From CBFHSF01 sp965661055 (GTDB lineage: Bacteria > Bacteroidota > Bacteroidia > Flavobacteriales > Schleiferiaceae), in NCBI GenBank assembly GCA_965661055.1, contig CBFICS010000006.1, positions 1 to 64,000 of the forward strand: DNA of 64,000 nucleotides, in the 5' to 3' direction. The translations under genes were made by a program, and so were the position numbers. Positions within the stretch are counted from its first letter, which is position 1. Each line of letters begins with the position of its first letter. Below, piece after piece: positions 41,582-51,146 of the stretch. Under the pieces are notes generated by a model. The model had not been told where the DNA came from. It did not search any database and worked only from the letters and a program-made list of their open reading frames with translations.

Positions 41582-42970
41582 ATGAAGGACAAACTATTTA
41601 AAGAATTCTCAGGCGTTTCACTTAAAGATTGGGAAACAAAAGCCACCGCTGATTTAAAGGGGAAGTCTCCGTATGACTTTGCCACAAAAACAGAAGACGG
41701 AATTTCTATTAACCCCTATTACAATAGTGAAAATAGTGCTCCGGCAACAGTGATTCCAACAAGAAAAAATAGACATTGGCAAATCATTGAAGAGTTTTTG
41801 GTTACCGATGAAAAACGTTCTAATCTTGAAATACTTGAAAGATTAAACGAGGGGGTAAATGGAATAATTCTCTATGTGGAGGAATCTGTCGACATGGATA
41901 TTCTGTTAAACCAAATTCTGGTAGAACACATTACGGTTCATTGGGTTTCTGAAAATCCTGAAGCCATCTCTGAAAAATGGGTTAATTTCATAGAGAAGAA
42001 CAACTACAATATTCAAAAAACATCGGGCTCAATAAACTCAGATGTTTTTGAAAATTTATTGAGGACCGGCAATTGGTTTTCCTCCCGCGAAAGCGACTTA
42101 GCAAGGATAAAATCTACCCTTGATAAAAACTTAGGAAATACTTCACCCCTGGCCATAAATGCCAACATTTATCACAACTCTGGAGCTACTACCGCGCAAG
42201 AATTAGCCTTAACACTGACCCATATTCATGAGTACTATGTTTTATTTGGCGCCAAAGCCCTTAAAAATCTATGGGTTAACCTTGCCATTGGATCAGAATA
42301 TTTTGTAGAAATAGCAAAGTTTAGAGCCTTTAGACTTTTGTTTGAAAATCTACTTACTCATTTGGGTGAAACAGGAAATATTACCCTTTATACAGAAAGC
42401 GGATTGACCAATAAAACCATTTATGATCCTTGGGTAAACATGCTTAGAACCACTACAGAGGGCATGTCTGCAGTTATTGGTGGCGCAGATGAGATCTGCT
42501 TAAAATCATATGATATCCGGTTTGCAGAACCTGAAGGATTTGGTTTGCGAATTGCTAGAAATCAACAACTGCTCATGATGGGCGAAAGCTACCTAAGCGC
42601 AAATGAAGACCCTGGGAAAGGAGCGTTTTTCATTGAGGAGTTAACACAAAAACTAGGAGAAGAGGCTTGGAAGATATTTGTAGACCTAGAAGCAAAAGGA
42701 GGTTGGATGGCTTGTGCTAATAACAACACCATTCAAGGCTTGGTGGGTAAATCTGCAGCTGCAAAACTTGAAAAATTTGAAAGCGGAGAGATCACTCTTT
42801 TAGGAACCAACCTTTACCCCAATCAAAAGGAAAAGATGAAAGGTGAGATTCAATTTTCACCTTCAAATCATAAAGACCTTCAAAGTGGAGAGATAAATCC
42901 ATTACGTCCTCTATTTTTAGCATTGAATATGGAAATTGAACGTCTTGAAAAGGAAGAAGCAAATGACTAG
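41582..42970 (+). CDS. mutA: Methylmalonyl-CoA mutase small (beta) subunit
   Basis: The 462-residue subunit resembles MutB but lacks the B12-binding domain, as the family's small subunit does. It pairs with the catalytic large subunit to interconvert succinyl-CoA and methylmalonyl-CoA for propionate or propionyl-CoA metabolism. Conserved blocks include SGATTAQELALTLTHIHEY and FRAFRLLFENLL, and the active-site residues of the large subunit are replaced. Its end overlaps mutB by 8 bases. Confidence 0.92.
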   Translation: MKDKLFKEFSGVSLKDWETKATADLKGKSPYDFATKTEDGISINPYYNSENSAPATVIPTRKNRHWQIIEEFLVTDEKRSNLEILERLNEGVNGIILYVEESVDMDILLNQILVEHITVHWVSENPEAISEKWVNFIEKNNYNIQKTSGSINSDVFENLLRTGNWFSSRESDLARIKSTLDKNLGNTSPLAINANIYHNSGATTAQELALTLTHIHEYYVLFGAKALKNLWVNLAIGSEYFVEIAKFRAFRLLFENLLTHLGETGNITLYTESGLTNKTIYDPWVNMLRTTTEGMSAVIGGADEICLKSYDIRFAEPEGFGLRIARNQQLLMMGESYLSANEDPGKGAFFIEELTQKLGEEAWKIFVDLEAKGGWMACANNNTIQGLVGKSAAAKLEKFESGEITLLGTNLYPNQKEKMKGEIQFSPSNHKDLQSGEINPLRPLFLALNMEIERLEKEEAND

Positions 42971-45020
42971 GAAGGATTTTTCAAAAACAACGTTTTCTGC
43001 TCAAAAAGCAGAGAAGAAGAGTACTGGGAATGAAAAGTTCAGTGCGGGTATTGCACCTTTTTTAAGAGGTCCCTACTCTACTATGTACGTTTCAAGACCA
43101 TGGACTATCAGGCAGTACGCAGGTTTTTCTACCGCTGAAGAATCTAATGCATTTTACAAGAGAAATTTGGCTGCCGGACAAAAGGGACTTTCGGTAGCCT
43201 TTGACCTTGCTACCCATAGAGGGTACGACTCTGATCATCCAAGAGTGGTAGGTGATGTTGGTAAAGCCGGCGTTGCCATAGACAGCATTGAAGACATGAA
43301 GGTGTTGTTCAATGAAATCCCCTTAGATGAAATGTCGGTTTCTATGACCATGAACGGTGCGGTTCTCCCTATCCTTGCCTTCTACATAGTTGCAGCAGAA
43401 GAACAAGGAGTGCCTCCAGAAAAATTAGCAGGAACCATTCAAAATGATATTCTAAAAGAGTTTATGGTGAGGAATACCTATATCTATCCTCCGGCACACT
43501 CTATGAAAATCATTGCTGACATTTTTGAATACACCAGCCAAAACATGCCCAAGTTCAATAGCATAAGTATTTCTGGGTATCATATGCAAGAGGCAGGTGC
43601 TACTCCAGAAATTGAATTGGCCTACACGTTAGCAGACGGACTAGAATACATAAAGACGGGATTAGCAGCCGGAATGGACATTGATACCTTTGCACCCAGA
43701 CTCAGTTTTTTCTGGGCTATTGGCATGGATCATTTTAGGGAAATTGCAAAGTTGAGAGCCGCAAGAATGTTGTGGGCCAAGTTGGTTTCAAAATTTGATC
43801 CTAAAAATCCAAAATCATTAGCCTTAAGAACCCATTGCCAAACTTCTGGATGGAGCCTTACAGAACAAGATCCGTTTAACAACGTAGGAAGAACAGCCAT
43901 TGAAGCTATGGCGGCGGCGCTGGGAGGAACACAAAGTTTGCACACCAATGCTTTAGATGAAGCCATTGCATTGCCCACAGATTTTTCGGCCCGAATTGCT
44001 AGAAACACCCAGATATTTATTCAAAAAGAAACGGGAATAACAAAAACAGTTGACCCTTGGGCAGGTTCAGAATACGTAGAGAGCCTTACACAAGAAATGG
44101 TAGAGTCAGCTTGGAAACTCATTACTGAAGTTGAAGACTTAGGAGGAATGACCAAGGCTATTGAATCGGGTATACCGAAAATGAGAATTGAAGAAGCTGC
44201 TGCCAAAAAACAAGCAAAAATTGATAGCGGTCAAGACATTATTGTTGGGGTAAACGCTTACCAAACTGACGACAATAAAGAAATAGAAATATTAGAAGTT
44301 GACAACACAGCGGTTAGATTATCTCAAATTGAGGGGCTTAAAAAACTCAAAGAAAATCGAAATACCGAAGAAACGAAAAAGTCTTTAACAGAATTAGAAA
44401 AAGCAGCAGAATCAGGAAAGGGCAATCTGTTAGCTCTTGCGGTTAATGCTGCTAGAAATAGAGCTACCTTAGGAGAGATTAGTGATGCCCTCGAAAAATC
44501 TTTCGGGAGGTATAAAGCAGAAATAAAATCCATTTCAGGCGTGTACAGTTCAGAGATAAAAGACAATGAGTCATTCAAAAACGCTCGCGACAAAGCAGAT
44601 GAATTTGCTGCTTTAGAAGGAAGAAGGCCGAGAATTATGATTGCCAAAATGGGACAAGATGGACATGACCGCGGAGCAAAAGTGGTTTCTACATCTTTCG
44701 CTGACATTGGGTTTGATGTTGATATTGGTCCATTGTTTCAAACCCCTGAAGAAGCGGCACAACAAGCCATTGAAAATGACGTCCATATTTTAGGCGTAAG
44801 CTCATTGGCTGCAGGACATAAAACCCTAGTTCCTCAGGTAATTGAAGAATTAAAAAAACTAGGACGTCCCGATATATTGGTTGTGGTTGGTGGAGTAATT
44901 CCTCAACAAGATTATCCGTTTTTATTTGAAGCCGGCGTTGCTGGGGTTTTCGGTCCGGGTTCTGTCATCGCTGATTCTGCCATAAAAATTCTTGATGCAC
45001 TAATTCAAATAAGAAAGTAA
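42963..45020 (+). CDS. mutB: Methylmalonyl-CoA mutase large (alpha) subunit
   Basis: The 685-residue catalytic subunit has an N-terminal TIM barrel (RPWTIRQYAGFSTAEESN, FDLATHRGYDSDHPRV) and a C-terminal cobalamin domain with the DGHDRG motif (near residue 563), whose histidine ligates cobalt. It rearranges methylmalonyl-CoA to succinyl-CoA by radical chemistry. The frame can start at TTG 42936, but the ATG at 42963 matches the family start (MTRKDFS) and overlaps mutA. Its stop overlaps the next ATG by 1 base. Confidence 0.95.
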   Translation: MTRKDFSKTTFSAQKAEKKSTGNEKFSAGIAPFLRGPYSTMYVSRPWTIRQYAGFSTAEESNAFYKRNLAAGQKGLSVAFDLATHRGYDSDHPRVVGDVGKAGVAIDSIEDMKVLFNEIPLDEMSVSMTMNGAVLPILAFYIVAAEEQGVPPEKLAGTIQNDILKEFMVRNTYIYPPAHSMKIIADIFEYTSQNMPKFNSISISGYHMQEAGATPEIELAYTLADGLEYIKTGLAAGMDIDTFAPRLSFFWAIGMDHFREIAKLRAARMLWAKLVSKFDPKNPKSLALRTHCQTSGWSLTEQDPFNNVGRTAIEAMAAALGGTQSLHTNALDEAIALPTDFSARIARNTQIFIQKETGITKTVDPWAGSEYVESLTQEMVESAWKLITEVEDLGGMTKAIESGIPKMRIEEAAAKKQAKIDSGQDIIVGVNAYQTDDNKEIEILEVDNTAVRLSQIEGLKKLKENRNTEETKKSLTELEKAAESGKGNLLALAVNAARNRATLGEISDALEKSFGRYKAEIKSISGVYSSEIKDNESFKNARDKADEFAALEGRRPRIMIAKMGQDGHDRGAKVVSTSFADIGFDVDIGPLFQTPEEAAQQAIENDVHILGVSSLAAGHKTLVPQVIEELKKLGRPDILVVVGGVIPQQDYPFLFEAGVAGVFGPGSVIADSAIKILDALIQIRK

Positions 45021-45319
45021 TGTTTGGAGACATGATGGGTATGATGAGCAAGTTAAAAGATGCCCGAAAGAAAATGGAAGAAACCAAGAAAAGGTGGGAA
45101 ACCGCCCAAGTCATGGGTGAATGCCAGGGAGTCAATGTTATAATGACCGTTAATAGAAACGTCTTAGACGTAACCATTCCTGAAGGTATTGATCAAGAAG
45201 AACTGGGTGAGCTAATGGTAGTAGCCTTTAACAACGCCCTTGAAAAATCTAGCAAGATTCAAGAAGAAGAATTAAAAGATGTCATGCCTGATGTACCTGG
45301 CCTAGGAAATCTACTTTAA
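45020..45319 (+). CDS. YbaB/EbfC-family DNA-binding protein
   Basis: The 99-residue protein has the YbaB/EbfC layout: a MFGDMMGMMSKLKDARKKMEE helix, the short sheet VNVIMTVNRNVLDVTIP, and the closing helix pair. The family binds DNA as homodimers in the nucleoid. Here it sits between mutB (1-base overlap) and meaB (1-base overlap) and so is translationally coupled to methylmalonyl-CoA mutase genes. An alternative role specific to the mutase cannot be excluded. Confidence 0.87.
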   Translation: MFGDMMGMMSKLKDARKKMEETKKRWETAQVMGECQGVNVIMTVNRNVLDVTIPEGIDQEELGELMVVAFNNALEKSSKIQEEELKDVMPDVPGLGNLL

Positions 45320-46362
45320 TGAGCAAAAAAACTCCTCATAGCGGTTCCATTAATCCTAATTTATTAGGGGCCATCTCTAAGCCTTTAAAACTAAATGCTC
45401 AAGAGTACATCAACGGTATTCTAAAGGGTGATAAAGTCATTTTATCTAGAGCCATTACCCTGGTTGAGAGCAAAAGAAGGGAAGACTCTGAGTTGGCACA
45501 ACAAATCATTGAAGGCTGTTTACCGCACTCAGGTAAATCATTGAGAATCGGATTTACAGGAATTCCTGGAGTTGGAAAAAGTTCATGGATAGAATCTTTT
45601 GGAAAACACCTCATCACCGTTGAAAACAAAAAATTGGCAGTTCTAGCTGTAGACCCTAGCAGTGGGGTCTCGCACGGTTCTATTTTGGGCGATAAAACCC
45701 GGATGGAGGAACTTACCCAAGACAAAAATGCCTTTATTAGACCCAGTCCGTCTTCTGGAAGCTTAGGAGGTGTGGCTAGAAAAACCAGAGAAACCATAAT
45801 ACTCTGCGAAGCCGCAGGGTATGACACCATTTTTATTGAAACCGTTGGGGTTGGCCAATCAGAAACCGCGGTTAAAGAAATGGTAGACATCTTTGTCCTT
45901 TTACTGATTGCAGGGGCTGGAGATGAGTTGCAAGGAATAAAAAGAGGAATAATGGAAATGGCTGATTTAGTGCTGATCAATAAATCAGACGGTGACAATA
46001 TTAAAAGGGCCAGAAATGCCATGTTAGATATCAAAAGAGCCTTGCACCTTTTCCCTTTAGACGAAAGAAATTGGACTGTACCTGTAATAACCACTTCTGC
46101 CCTTGAAAAAACGGGACTTACCGAAACCTTTGAAGTATTAGAAAAATACAAAAGGCACATGGTAACCAAGGGCCTTTTTGATAAACTCAGAAAAGATCAA
46201 AATGCTCATTGGCTAAAAAATACTATTGAGGAGGCCGTATTGTCAAGGTTTTACAACGATCCAAGTATTGCCACAGAATACCCCGATCAATTAGAAAAGG
46301 TATTAAACGGACGGATCTCACCGTATACGGCGGCACAAAACTTACTAAAGAAAAAGGATTAA
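45319..46362 (+). CDS. meaB: Methylmalonyl-CoA mutase-associated GTPase
   Basis: The 347-residue G3E GTPase protects mutase from inactivation and gates adenosylcobalamin loading. The P loop is GIPGVGKSSWI (near residue 81), followed by SSGVSHGSILGDKTRM, IETVGVGQSE (G3), and the NKSD base-recognition motif (INKSDGDNIKRA). Length and order fit MeaB/ArgK. It ends in a 4-base convergent overlap with the DUF7935-type gene. Confidence 0.94.
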   Translation: MSKKTPHSGSINPNLLGAISKPLKLNAQEYINGILKGDKVILSRAITLVESKRREDSELAQQIIEGCLPHSGKSLRIGFTGIPGVGKSSWIESFGKHLITVENKKLAVLAVDPSSGVSHGSILGDKTRMEELTQDKNAFIRPSPSSGSLGGVARKTRETIILCEAAGYDTIFIETVGVGQSETAVKEMVDIFVLLLIAGAGDELQGIKRGIMEMADLVLINKSDGDNIKRARNAMLDIKRALHLFPLDERNWTVPVITTSALEKTGLTETFEVLEKYKRHMVTKGLFDKLRKDQNAHWLKNTIEEAVLSRFYNDPSIATEYPDQLEKVLNGRISPYTAAQNLLKKKD

Positions 46363-46880
46363 AATTCTTTTGTGGCTTCTGACCTTAAGTAGTAAATAGC
46401 CTTACGCGTTGGAAAGGTTCCGATTCCCATGGTATGCTCTAATACTTTCTTACTTAAATCAATACCCGTAGCATCTTCAGGTAGTTTATCCGCAATGTTA
46501 TTGATTATGCTAACGGTAGCCGACTTTGCAGTTACAACCAATTGCCAAGCTTCATCAGAAATATAAATTTGCTGGCTTAAATTGTATTCAAACTCTTGTC
46601 TTATCGTCTTAATCAAGAGATTTTGAAACTCTCTTGCAGATAGGTTTTTTGCAGGAACTCTCACCAAAATACTATTCGGAGTAATTCTTTCTAAGAATAA
46701 CACCAAACGTTCATAGGCTTGCATTCTTGTAGGCAAGGCAGATTTTTGAGTTTCCTTTTTCAAGAAATAACGTCGCCTATTTTCTTCATTTTCCATGAAG
46801 TTGGTAAGCATTACGTAACTTAAAAGAAGCATTAACAATGCTGGAAAGATGTATTTTAAAATCTCTAAAAAGATTTCCAT
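46359..46880 (-). CDS. Membrane-anchored DUF7935-type protein
   Basis: The 173-residue protein has one N-terminal membrane helix (ILKYIFPALLMLLLSYVML, residues 6-24) and a soluble helical domain whose pattern (QAYERLVLFLERITPNSILVRV) matches Bacteroidota proteins grouped as DUF7935. The function is unknown. It is probably inner-membrane anchored with the soluble part in the cytoplasm. It is convergent with meaB. Confidence 0.8.
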   Translation of the reverse strand: MEIFLEILKYIFPALLMLLLSYVMLTNFMENEENRRRYFLKKETQKSALPTRMQAYERLVLFLERITPNSILVRVPAKNLSAREFQNLLIKTIRQEFEYNLSQQIYISDEAWQLVVTAKSATVSIINNIADKLPEDATGIDLSKKVLEHTMGIGTFPTRKAIYYLRSEATKEF

Positions 46881-47034
46881 GTGTCTTGGTTTTGTGCAAA
46901 TATCATAAAAAGCAATGAAACTTCAATTTACAATTTCAAAAGAAGATACGCTATTTAGTTTCCAAAATTTTGTATTATTTTTTTAAGCCAATAAAGAATA
47001 CAGCTGTTTTTTTCAAGGTCCTGTTTCTTTGTCT

Positions 47035-47042
47035 TATTTTTG
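47035..47042 (+). promoter_or_regulatory. -7 box for the aminotransferase gene
   Basis: TATTTTTG matches the consensus, 23 bases before the ATG at 47065. The -33 region is a T-run with TTTC, not a clear TTTG. Confidence 0.5.
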
Positions 47043-47064
47043 TTCTCAGAACCTTATGTAAACT

Positions 47065-48258
47065 ATGGTAGAATTATCTCCAGTTGTTCAACAACTAGAA
47101 GAGCCGATGACCATCGGCATGTCAAGAAAAAGTAGAGAACTTGCTGCAACAGGTGTAAATGTGATCAGCCTTTCTCTGGGCGAACCAGATTTTGACACCC
47201 CTGATTTTATTAAAGAATCTGCTAAGCAAGCCATTGACCAAAATTATTCTCACTACACCCCTGTAGCTGGTTATCCAGAACTATTAAAAGCGGTGTGTAC
47301 AAAGTTTAAAAGAGATAACAACCTTGAATATCAACCTCAACAAATATTGGTAAGTACCGGAGCAAAGCAAAGTTTAGCAAACGCTATTCTTACGCTGGTT
47401 GGCCCTGGTGACGAGGTAATTATTCCTGCCCCTTATTGGGTTACCTATTTTGAATTGGTAAAGCTTGCCGGCGGAAAGCCCGTTGTTGTGGGTTCAACCG
47501 TTGAAACTGATTTTAAAGTAAGCGCACAAAAACTGGAGAGTGCCATTACAGAAAAGACCAAGGTAATCATGTTTTCTTCTCCGTGTAACCCTTCTGGTGC
47601 GGTTTACAGTCATAGTGAACTGTCAGAGTGGGCGAAGGTTTTAGAAAATTATCCAAAAATCACCGTAATCTCTGATGAGATTTATGAATTGATAAATTAC
47701 AAAGGTAAACACGTTTCTTTTGCTTCCCTTCCGGGGATGTATGAACGTACATTAACCATAAATGGACTTTCTAAAGGGTATGCAATGACAGGTTGGAGGC
47801 TTGGATATATGGCCGGACCTGCAGACATCATTAGAGCCTGCGACAAAGTACAAGGTCAATTTACCTCAGGTACTTGTTCTATTACCCAAAGAGCTGCTAT
47901 CACAGCGCTAGAAGCTAGCACCGATAAGGTTCAATATATGATTGACACCTTTACTCGTAGAAAAAAATTAACTTTTGACCTATTATCTGAAATTCCAGGG
48001 TTAAAGCTATCCAATCCGGAAGGCGCATTTTACATGTATCCGGATGTATCGCACTATTTTGGTAAATCATTTAATGGTTCTAAAATATCTAATTCATTAG
48101 ACCTTTCTATGTATTTATTAGAAGAAGGTCACGTAGCTACCGTTCCTGGAGATGCCTTTGGAACTCCTGAAAACATTAGATTGTCTTTTGCTGCCTCTGA
48201 TGAAAACATCGTTGAAGCAGTAAGGAGAATAAAATCTGCTCTTTCAAACCTAAAGTAG
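47065..48258 (+). CDS. aspC: Class I aspartate/aromatic aminotransferase
   Basis: The 397-residue pyridoxal-phosphate enzyme transfers amino groups between aspartate (or aromatic amino acids) and 2-oxoglutarate. It contains the ISLSLGEPDFDTPDFI substrate strand, the STGAKQSLANA cofactor loop, SPCNPSGAVY, and the Schiff-base lysine in NGLSKGYAMTGWRLGY (near residue 237). It belongs to the subgroup that includes bacterial aspartate transaminases of the Ib type. The sugar kinase gene follows after 4 bases. Confidence 0.92.
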   Translation: MVELSPVVQQLEEPMTIGMSRKSRELAATGVNVISLSLGEPDFDTPDFIKESAKQAIDQNYSHYTPVAGYPELLKAVCTKFKRDNNLEYQPQQILVSTGAKQSLANAILTLVGPGDEVIIPAPYWVTYFELVKLAGGKPVVVGSTVETDFKVSAQKLESAITEKTKVIMFSSPCNPSGAVYSHSELSEWAKVLENYPKITVISDEIYELINYKGKHVSFASLPGMYERTLTINGLSKGYAMTGWRLGYMAGPADIIRACDKVQGQFTSGTCSITQRAAITALEASTDKVQYMIDTFTRRKKLTFDLLSEIPGLKLSNPEGAFYMYPDVSHYFGKSFNGSKISNSLDLSMYLLEEGHVATVPGDAFGTPENIRLSFAASDENIVEAVRRIKSALSNLK

Positions 48259-48262
48259 AATT

Positions 48263-49258
48263 TTGACAAATCCAGACGAATTATTCCAGTCATTTCAAGG
48301 AACCAAAGTATTACTGGTCGGTGACCTAATGGTTGATAGTTATATGTGGGGGACCATAGAAAGAATGTCTCCTGAAGCCCCTGTACCGGTGGTACATATT
48401 TCAAAAAAAGAATCTAGACTTGGTGGCGCCGGAAACGTAGGAGTTAACTGCAAGGCCATGGGAGCTAACGTGCTTCAAGTTGGGTATATTGGAGATGACG
48501 ACGCGGGCAAAAAGGTGAAATCTATTTTTGAAGAAGAAAACCTTTCTACCCAAGGTCTTTTTGTAAGTGATAGACCCACCACTGTAAAAACTAGAGTCAT
48601 TTCAGACAACAAGCACGTATTAAGGGTAGATGAAGAAGACCCTACTTATCCAAAAAACGACCAGCAGTTTGTTCAACATGTGCTAAGCTGCTTAGAAAGT
48701 TTCGGACCTGAGGTAATTATTCTACAAGACTACAACAAGGGAGTGTTAACCTCTTCGGTGATTAAAGCCGTGGTTGAAAGAGCTAACCAACTCAACATTC
48801 CCACGATAGTGGACCCCAAAAAAGTGAACTTTTTAGAGTACAAAAAGGTTACCTTATACAAACCGAATTTAAAAGAAATTCAAGAAGGACTAGGCCTTAC
48901 CATAAACCCAAAAGATACCCAATCGGTTTCTGACGGGGTAGAAAAATTGAAAAACGCTTTAAATAGCCAAGGAGTTTTACTTACCTTGAGTGAACATGGA
49001 GTGTTTATCAAATTCCAGAATACTGAAAAACACATTCCCGCTTTTAAGAGGAATATTGTGGATGTTTCTGGAGCTGGAGACACGGTGGTTAGTGTCGCAG
49101 CATTGGCATTGGCTAAAAACCTTCCCCCAGAAGAGGTTGCCTTGTTAGCAAACTTAAGCGGCGGACTGGTTTGTGAAGAAGTAGGGGTTGTACCTATAAA
49201 TCCTGGTAAACTCAAAGAAGAGTTTGCTCAGAATTTGAATTATGGAAAACAAAAATAA
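48263..49258 (+). CDS. RfaE-type PfkB sugar kinase
   Basis: The 331-residue kinase has the ADP-heptose pathway look: VLLVGDLMVDSYMWGTIERMSPEAPVPVV at the start, the RLGGAGNVGVNC substrate loop, and the PfkB C-terminal signature DVSGAGDTVVSVAALAL with the catalytic Asp. This fits the kinase domain of HldE/RfaE, which phosphorylates heptose-7-phosphate at C1 for LPS core synthesis. The adenylyltransferase domain is absent. The start is TTG 48263. Confidence 0.87.
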   Translation: MTNPDELFQSFQGTKVLLVGDLMVDSYMWGTIERMSPEAPVPVVHISKKESRLGGAGNVGVNCKAMGANVLQVGYIGDDDAGKKVKSIFEEENLSTQGLFVSDRPTTVKTRVISDNKHVLRVDEEDPTYPKNDQQFVQHVLSCLESFGPEVIILQDYNKGVLTSSVIKAVVERANQLNIPTIVDPKKVNFLEYKKVTLYKPNLKEIQEGLGLTINPKDTQSVSDGVEKLKNALNSQGVLLTLSEHGVFIKFQNTEKHIPAFKRNIVDVSGAGDTVVSVAALALAKNLPPEEVALLANLSGGLVCEEVGVVPINPGKLKEEFAQNLNYGKQK

Positions 49259-51080
49259 TCCATGGTGGGATAAGCTTCAAAGGTTTCGCGAAAAAGCGAA
49301 CCTAAAACTATACGCCAGTAAGCTTAATGTGTTAAGAACTCTAAGGTTTGGTTCAGGTGTAGTGGCTACCCTAACCTTGCTTGCCCTAGTATATTTTCAT
49401 GGATTTAAAATCAACGAGGAAGAAAATCGCTGGATTATTATCATTGTAAAATCAAGCATCGCATTTTACATTTTTAAGTACATCATTGAGTTTGTTTACT
49501 CCTTCTCCCCTATGGAACATTTGCGTGAAACCAAGTGGGAAGGTTTCTTAATGATATTCTTGGTCATTAACATCATATCCATTCAAATTACAGGAATTGA
49601 CCTGGTTGGAAAAACCGGCGACTTCTTTGGATTTACCAGACTTAGTGAAATTCTAGTCCTAATCATTCAAGGCTATTTTCTATTAATTGTATTTCTAGAA
49701 ATCGGAAAGGCATCCACCTTTTTACCTTTAGCAAAATTAAGTCCACCGACCATACTCATCCTTTCATTCTTAATATTAATAATGTTTGGGACGTTGCTTT
49801 TGCTTCTTCCTGAAATGAATGTTACCGGTGAGTCTATGCGCTTTCAAGATGCTATTTTCACAAGTATTAGCGCAAGTTGCGTAACAGGTCTAACCGTGGT
49901 TGACACTGCAAATTACTTGAGCTTTAAAGGGCAGTTTATTGTTATGATTCTCATACAACTCGGCGGACTTAACATCATCAGTTTTGCAACACTTTTTGCG
50001 TTTTTTAGTAGAAAGGGGCTTGGCATTAGACATCAAAATATGATTCAAGAAGGGTATTTAGGTGAATCGTTAAACACCAGTTCTGAACTGTTGAAACAGA
50101 TTTTTAGATTCACTCTTATTATTGAACTTCTAGGTGCCCTTTTACTCTTTTTCACCTTAGGGGATAGACTTCAGTTCAACGACTTACCATCTAGAATTTT
50201 CTTTTCAATATTCCACTCTATATCGGCTTTTAATAACGCCGGATTCTCAACCCTTTCTAATGGTCTTTTTGAAGAAACCATCCGCAACGCCTATCTATTG
50301 CAATTCACCATTGCGTGTTTAATTATTTTAGGTGGTCTTGGGTTTGGAACCATTAGAGATGTATTCACCATAAAATTTGTGAGAGAGAGAATTCAAAAGC
50401 CATGGTTACACACCAAAATTGGGACAAAAATTTCTATCTATTCAGCAATTGCCCTACTAACCTTAGGTACGATAGTATTCTTCGCATTAGAAAATAATGG
50501 TGTCATAAGTCATCTGAGTTTTGGAGAAAAATTAATGACTAGCTTCTTTCAATCGGTAACTACAAGAACAGCGGGTTTTAATACTGTTGACATTGGTTCC
50601 CTTAGTTTACCTGTCTTAATTTTCTTCATCTTTTTAATGTTTATTGGTGCAAGTACAGGATCTACCGGGGGTGGAATTAAAACGAGCACCTTTACCCTAG
50701 TTTTACTTTCTGCGTATAGTACCATCAGAGGGAAGAAAAATTTAGAACTTTTCAAAAAGAGAATTCCTTGGGAGTTATTAAATAAGGCTTTTTCAATATT
50801 TTTATTTTCGGGATCTTTTATTCTGACCAGCTTATTTTTCTTAACCATAACCGATCCAGACATCCCATTAAAAAAACTAATGTTCGAAGAGGTTTCTGCG
50901 TTTTGTACCGTAGGTCTTTCTACCGGAATTACTACAGAACTTTCCCTTTCGGGGAAGTCTATTATTATGGTAAGTATGTTTATTGGACGTATCGGCACCC
51001 TGACATTGGCCATTGCTTTGGGTAGAAGATTGAAATCTAATAACTACAAATATCCAAAAGCGGACTTAATGGTTGGATAA
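49242..51080 (+). CDS. TrkH/KtrB-type potassium transporter subunit
   Basis: The 612-residue protein has about ten membrane helices with four pore loops typical of TrkH/KtrB: SCVTGLT, NNAGFST, RTAGFNT and CTVGLSTG, which form the K+ selectivity filter. A longer N-terminal region of about 160 residues adds extra helices. The regulatory TrkA/KtrA subunit is not adjacent. The gene begins 17 bases before the end of the sugar kinase gene. Confidence 0.92.
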   Translation: MENKNNPWWDKLQRFREKANLKLYASKLNVLRTLRFGSGVVATLTLLALVYFHGFKINEEENRWIIIIVKSSIAFYIFKYIIEFVYSFSPMEHLRETKWEGFLMIFLVINIISIQITGIDLVGKTGDFFGFTRLSEILVLIIQGYFLLIVFLEIGKASTFLPLAKLSPPTILILSFLILIMFGTLLLLLPEMNVTGESMRFQDAIFTSISASCVTGLTVVDTANYLSFKGQFIVMILIQLGGLNIISFATLFAFFSRKGLGIRHQNMIQEGYLGESLNTSSELLKQIFRFTLIIELLGALLLFFTLGDRLQFNDLPSRIFFSIFHSISAFNNAGFSTLSNGLFEETIRNAYLLQFTIACLIILGGLGFGTIRDVFTIKFVRERIQKPWLHTKIGTKISIYSAIALLTLGTIVFFALENNGVISHLSFGEKLMTSFFQSVTTRTAGFNTVDIGSLSLPVLIFFIFLMFIGASTGSTGGGIKTSTFTLVLLSAYSTIRGKKNLELFKKRIPWELLNKAFSIFLFSGSFILTSLFFLTITDPDIPLKKLMFEEVSAFCTVGLSTGITTELSLSGKSIIMVSMFIGRIGTLTLAIALGRRLKSNNYKYPKADLMVG

Positions 51081-51119
51081 ATTTAAATCTAATCATTTTC
51101 TGATACCCTTTCTAAACAG

Positions 51120-51127
51120 TACCTTTG
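51120..51127 (+). promoter_or_regulatory. -7 box for ubiE
   Basis: TACCTTTG is a full consensus match, 20 bases before the ubiE ATG at 51147. No strong TTG lies at the -33 position. Confidence 0.55.
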
Positions 51128-51146
51128 TCGCCCGAAAACGAATAAC

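Noticed and set aside
44324..44707. 127-codon open frame antisense to mutB
   Set aside because: It is opposite the cobalamin domain of mutB with no promoter or start context.
45399..46169. 256-codon open frame antisense to meaB
   Set aside because: It is a composition shadow of a well-conserved GTPase gene; it has no start signal and reads as low-quality Ser/Ile-rich sequence.
50549..51013. 154-codon open frame antisense to the potassium channel gene
   Set aside because: It is a shadow of a clearly coding strand with intact family motifs.
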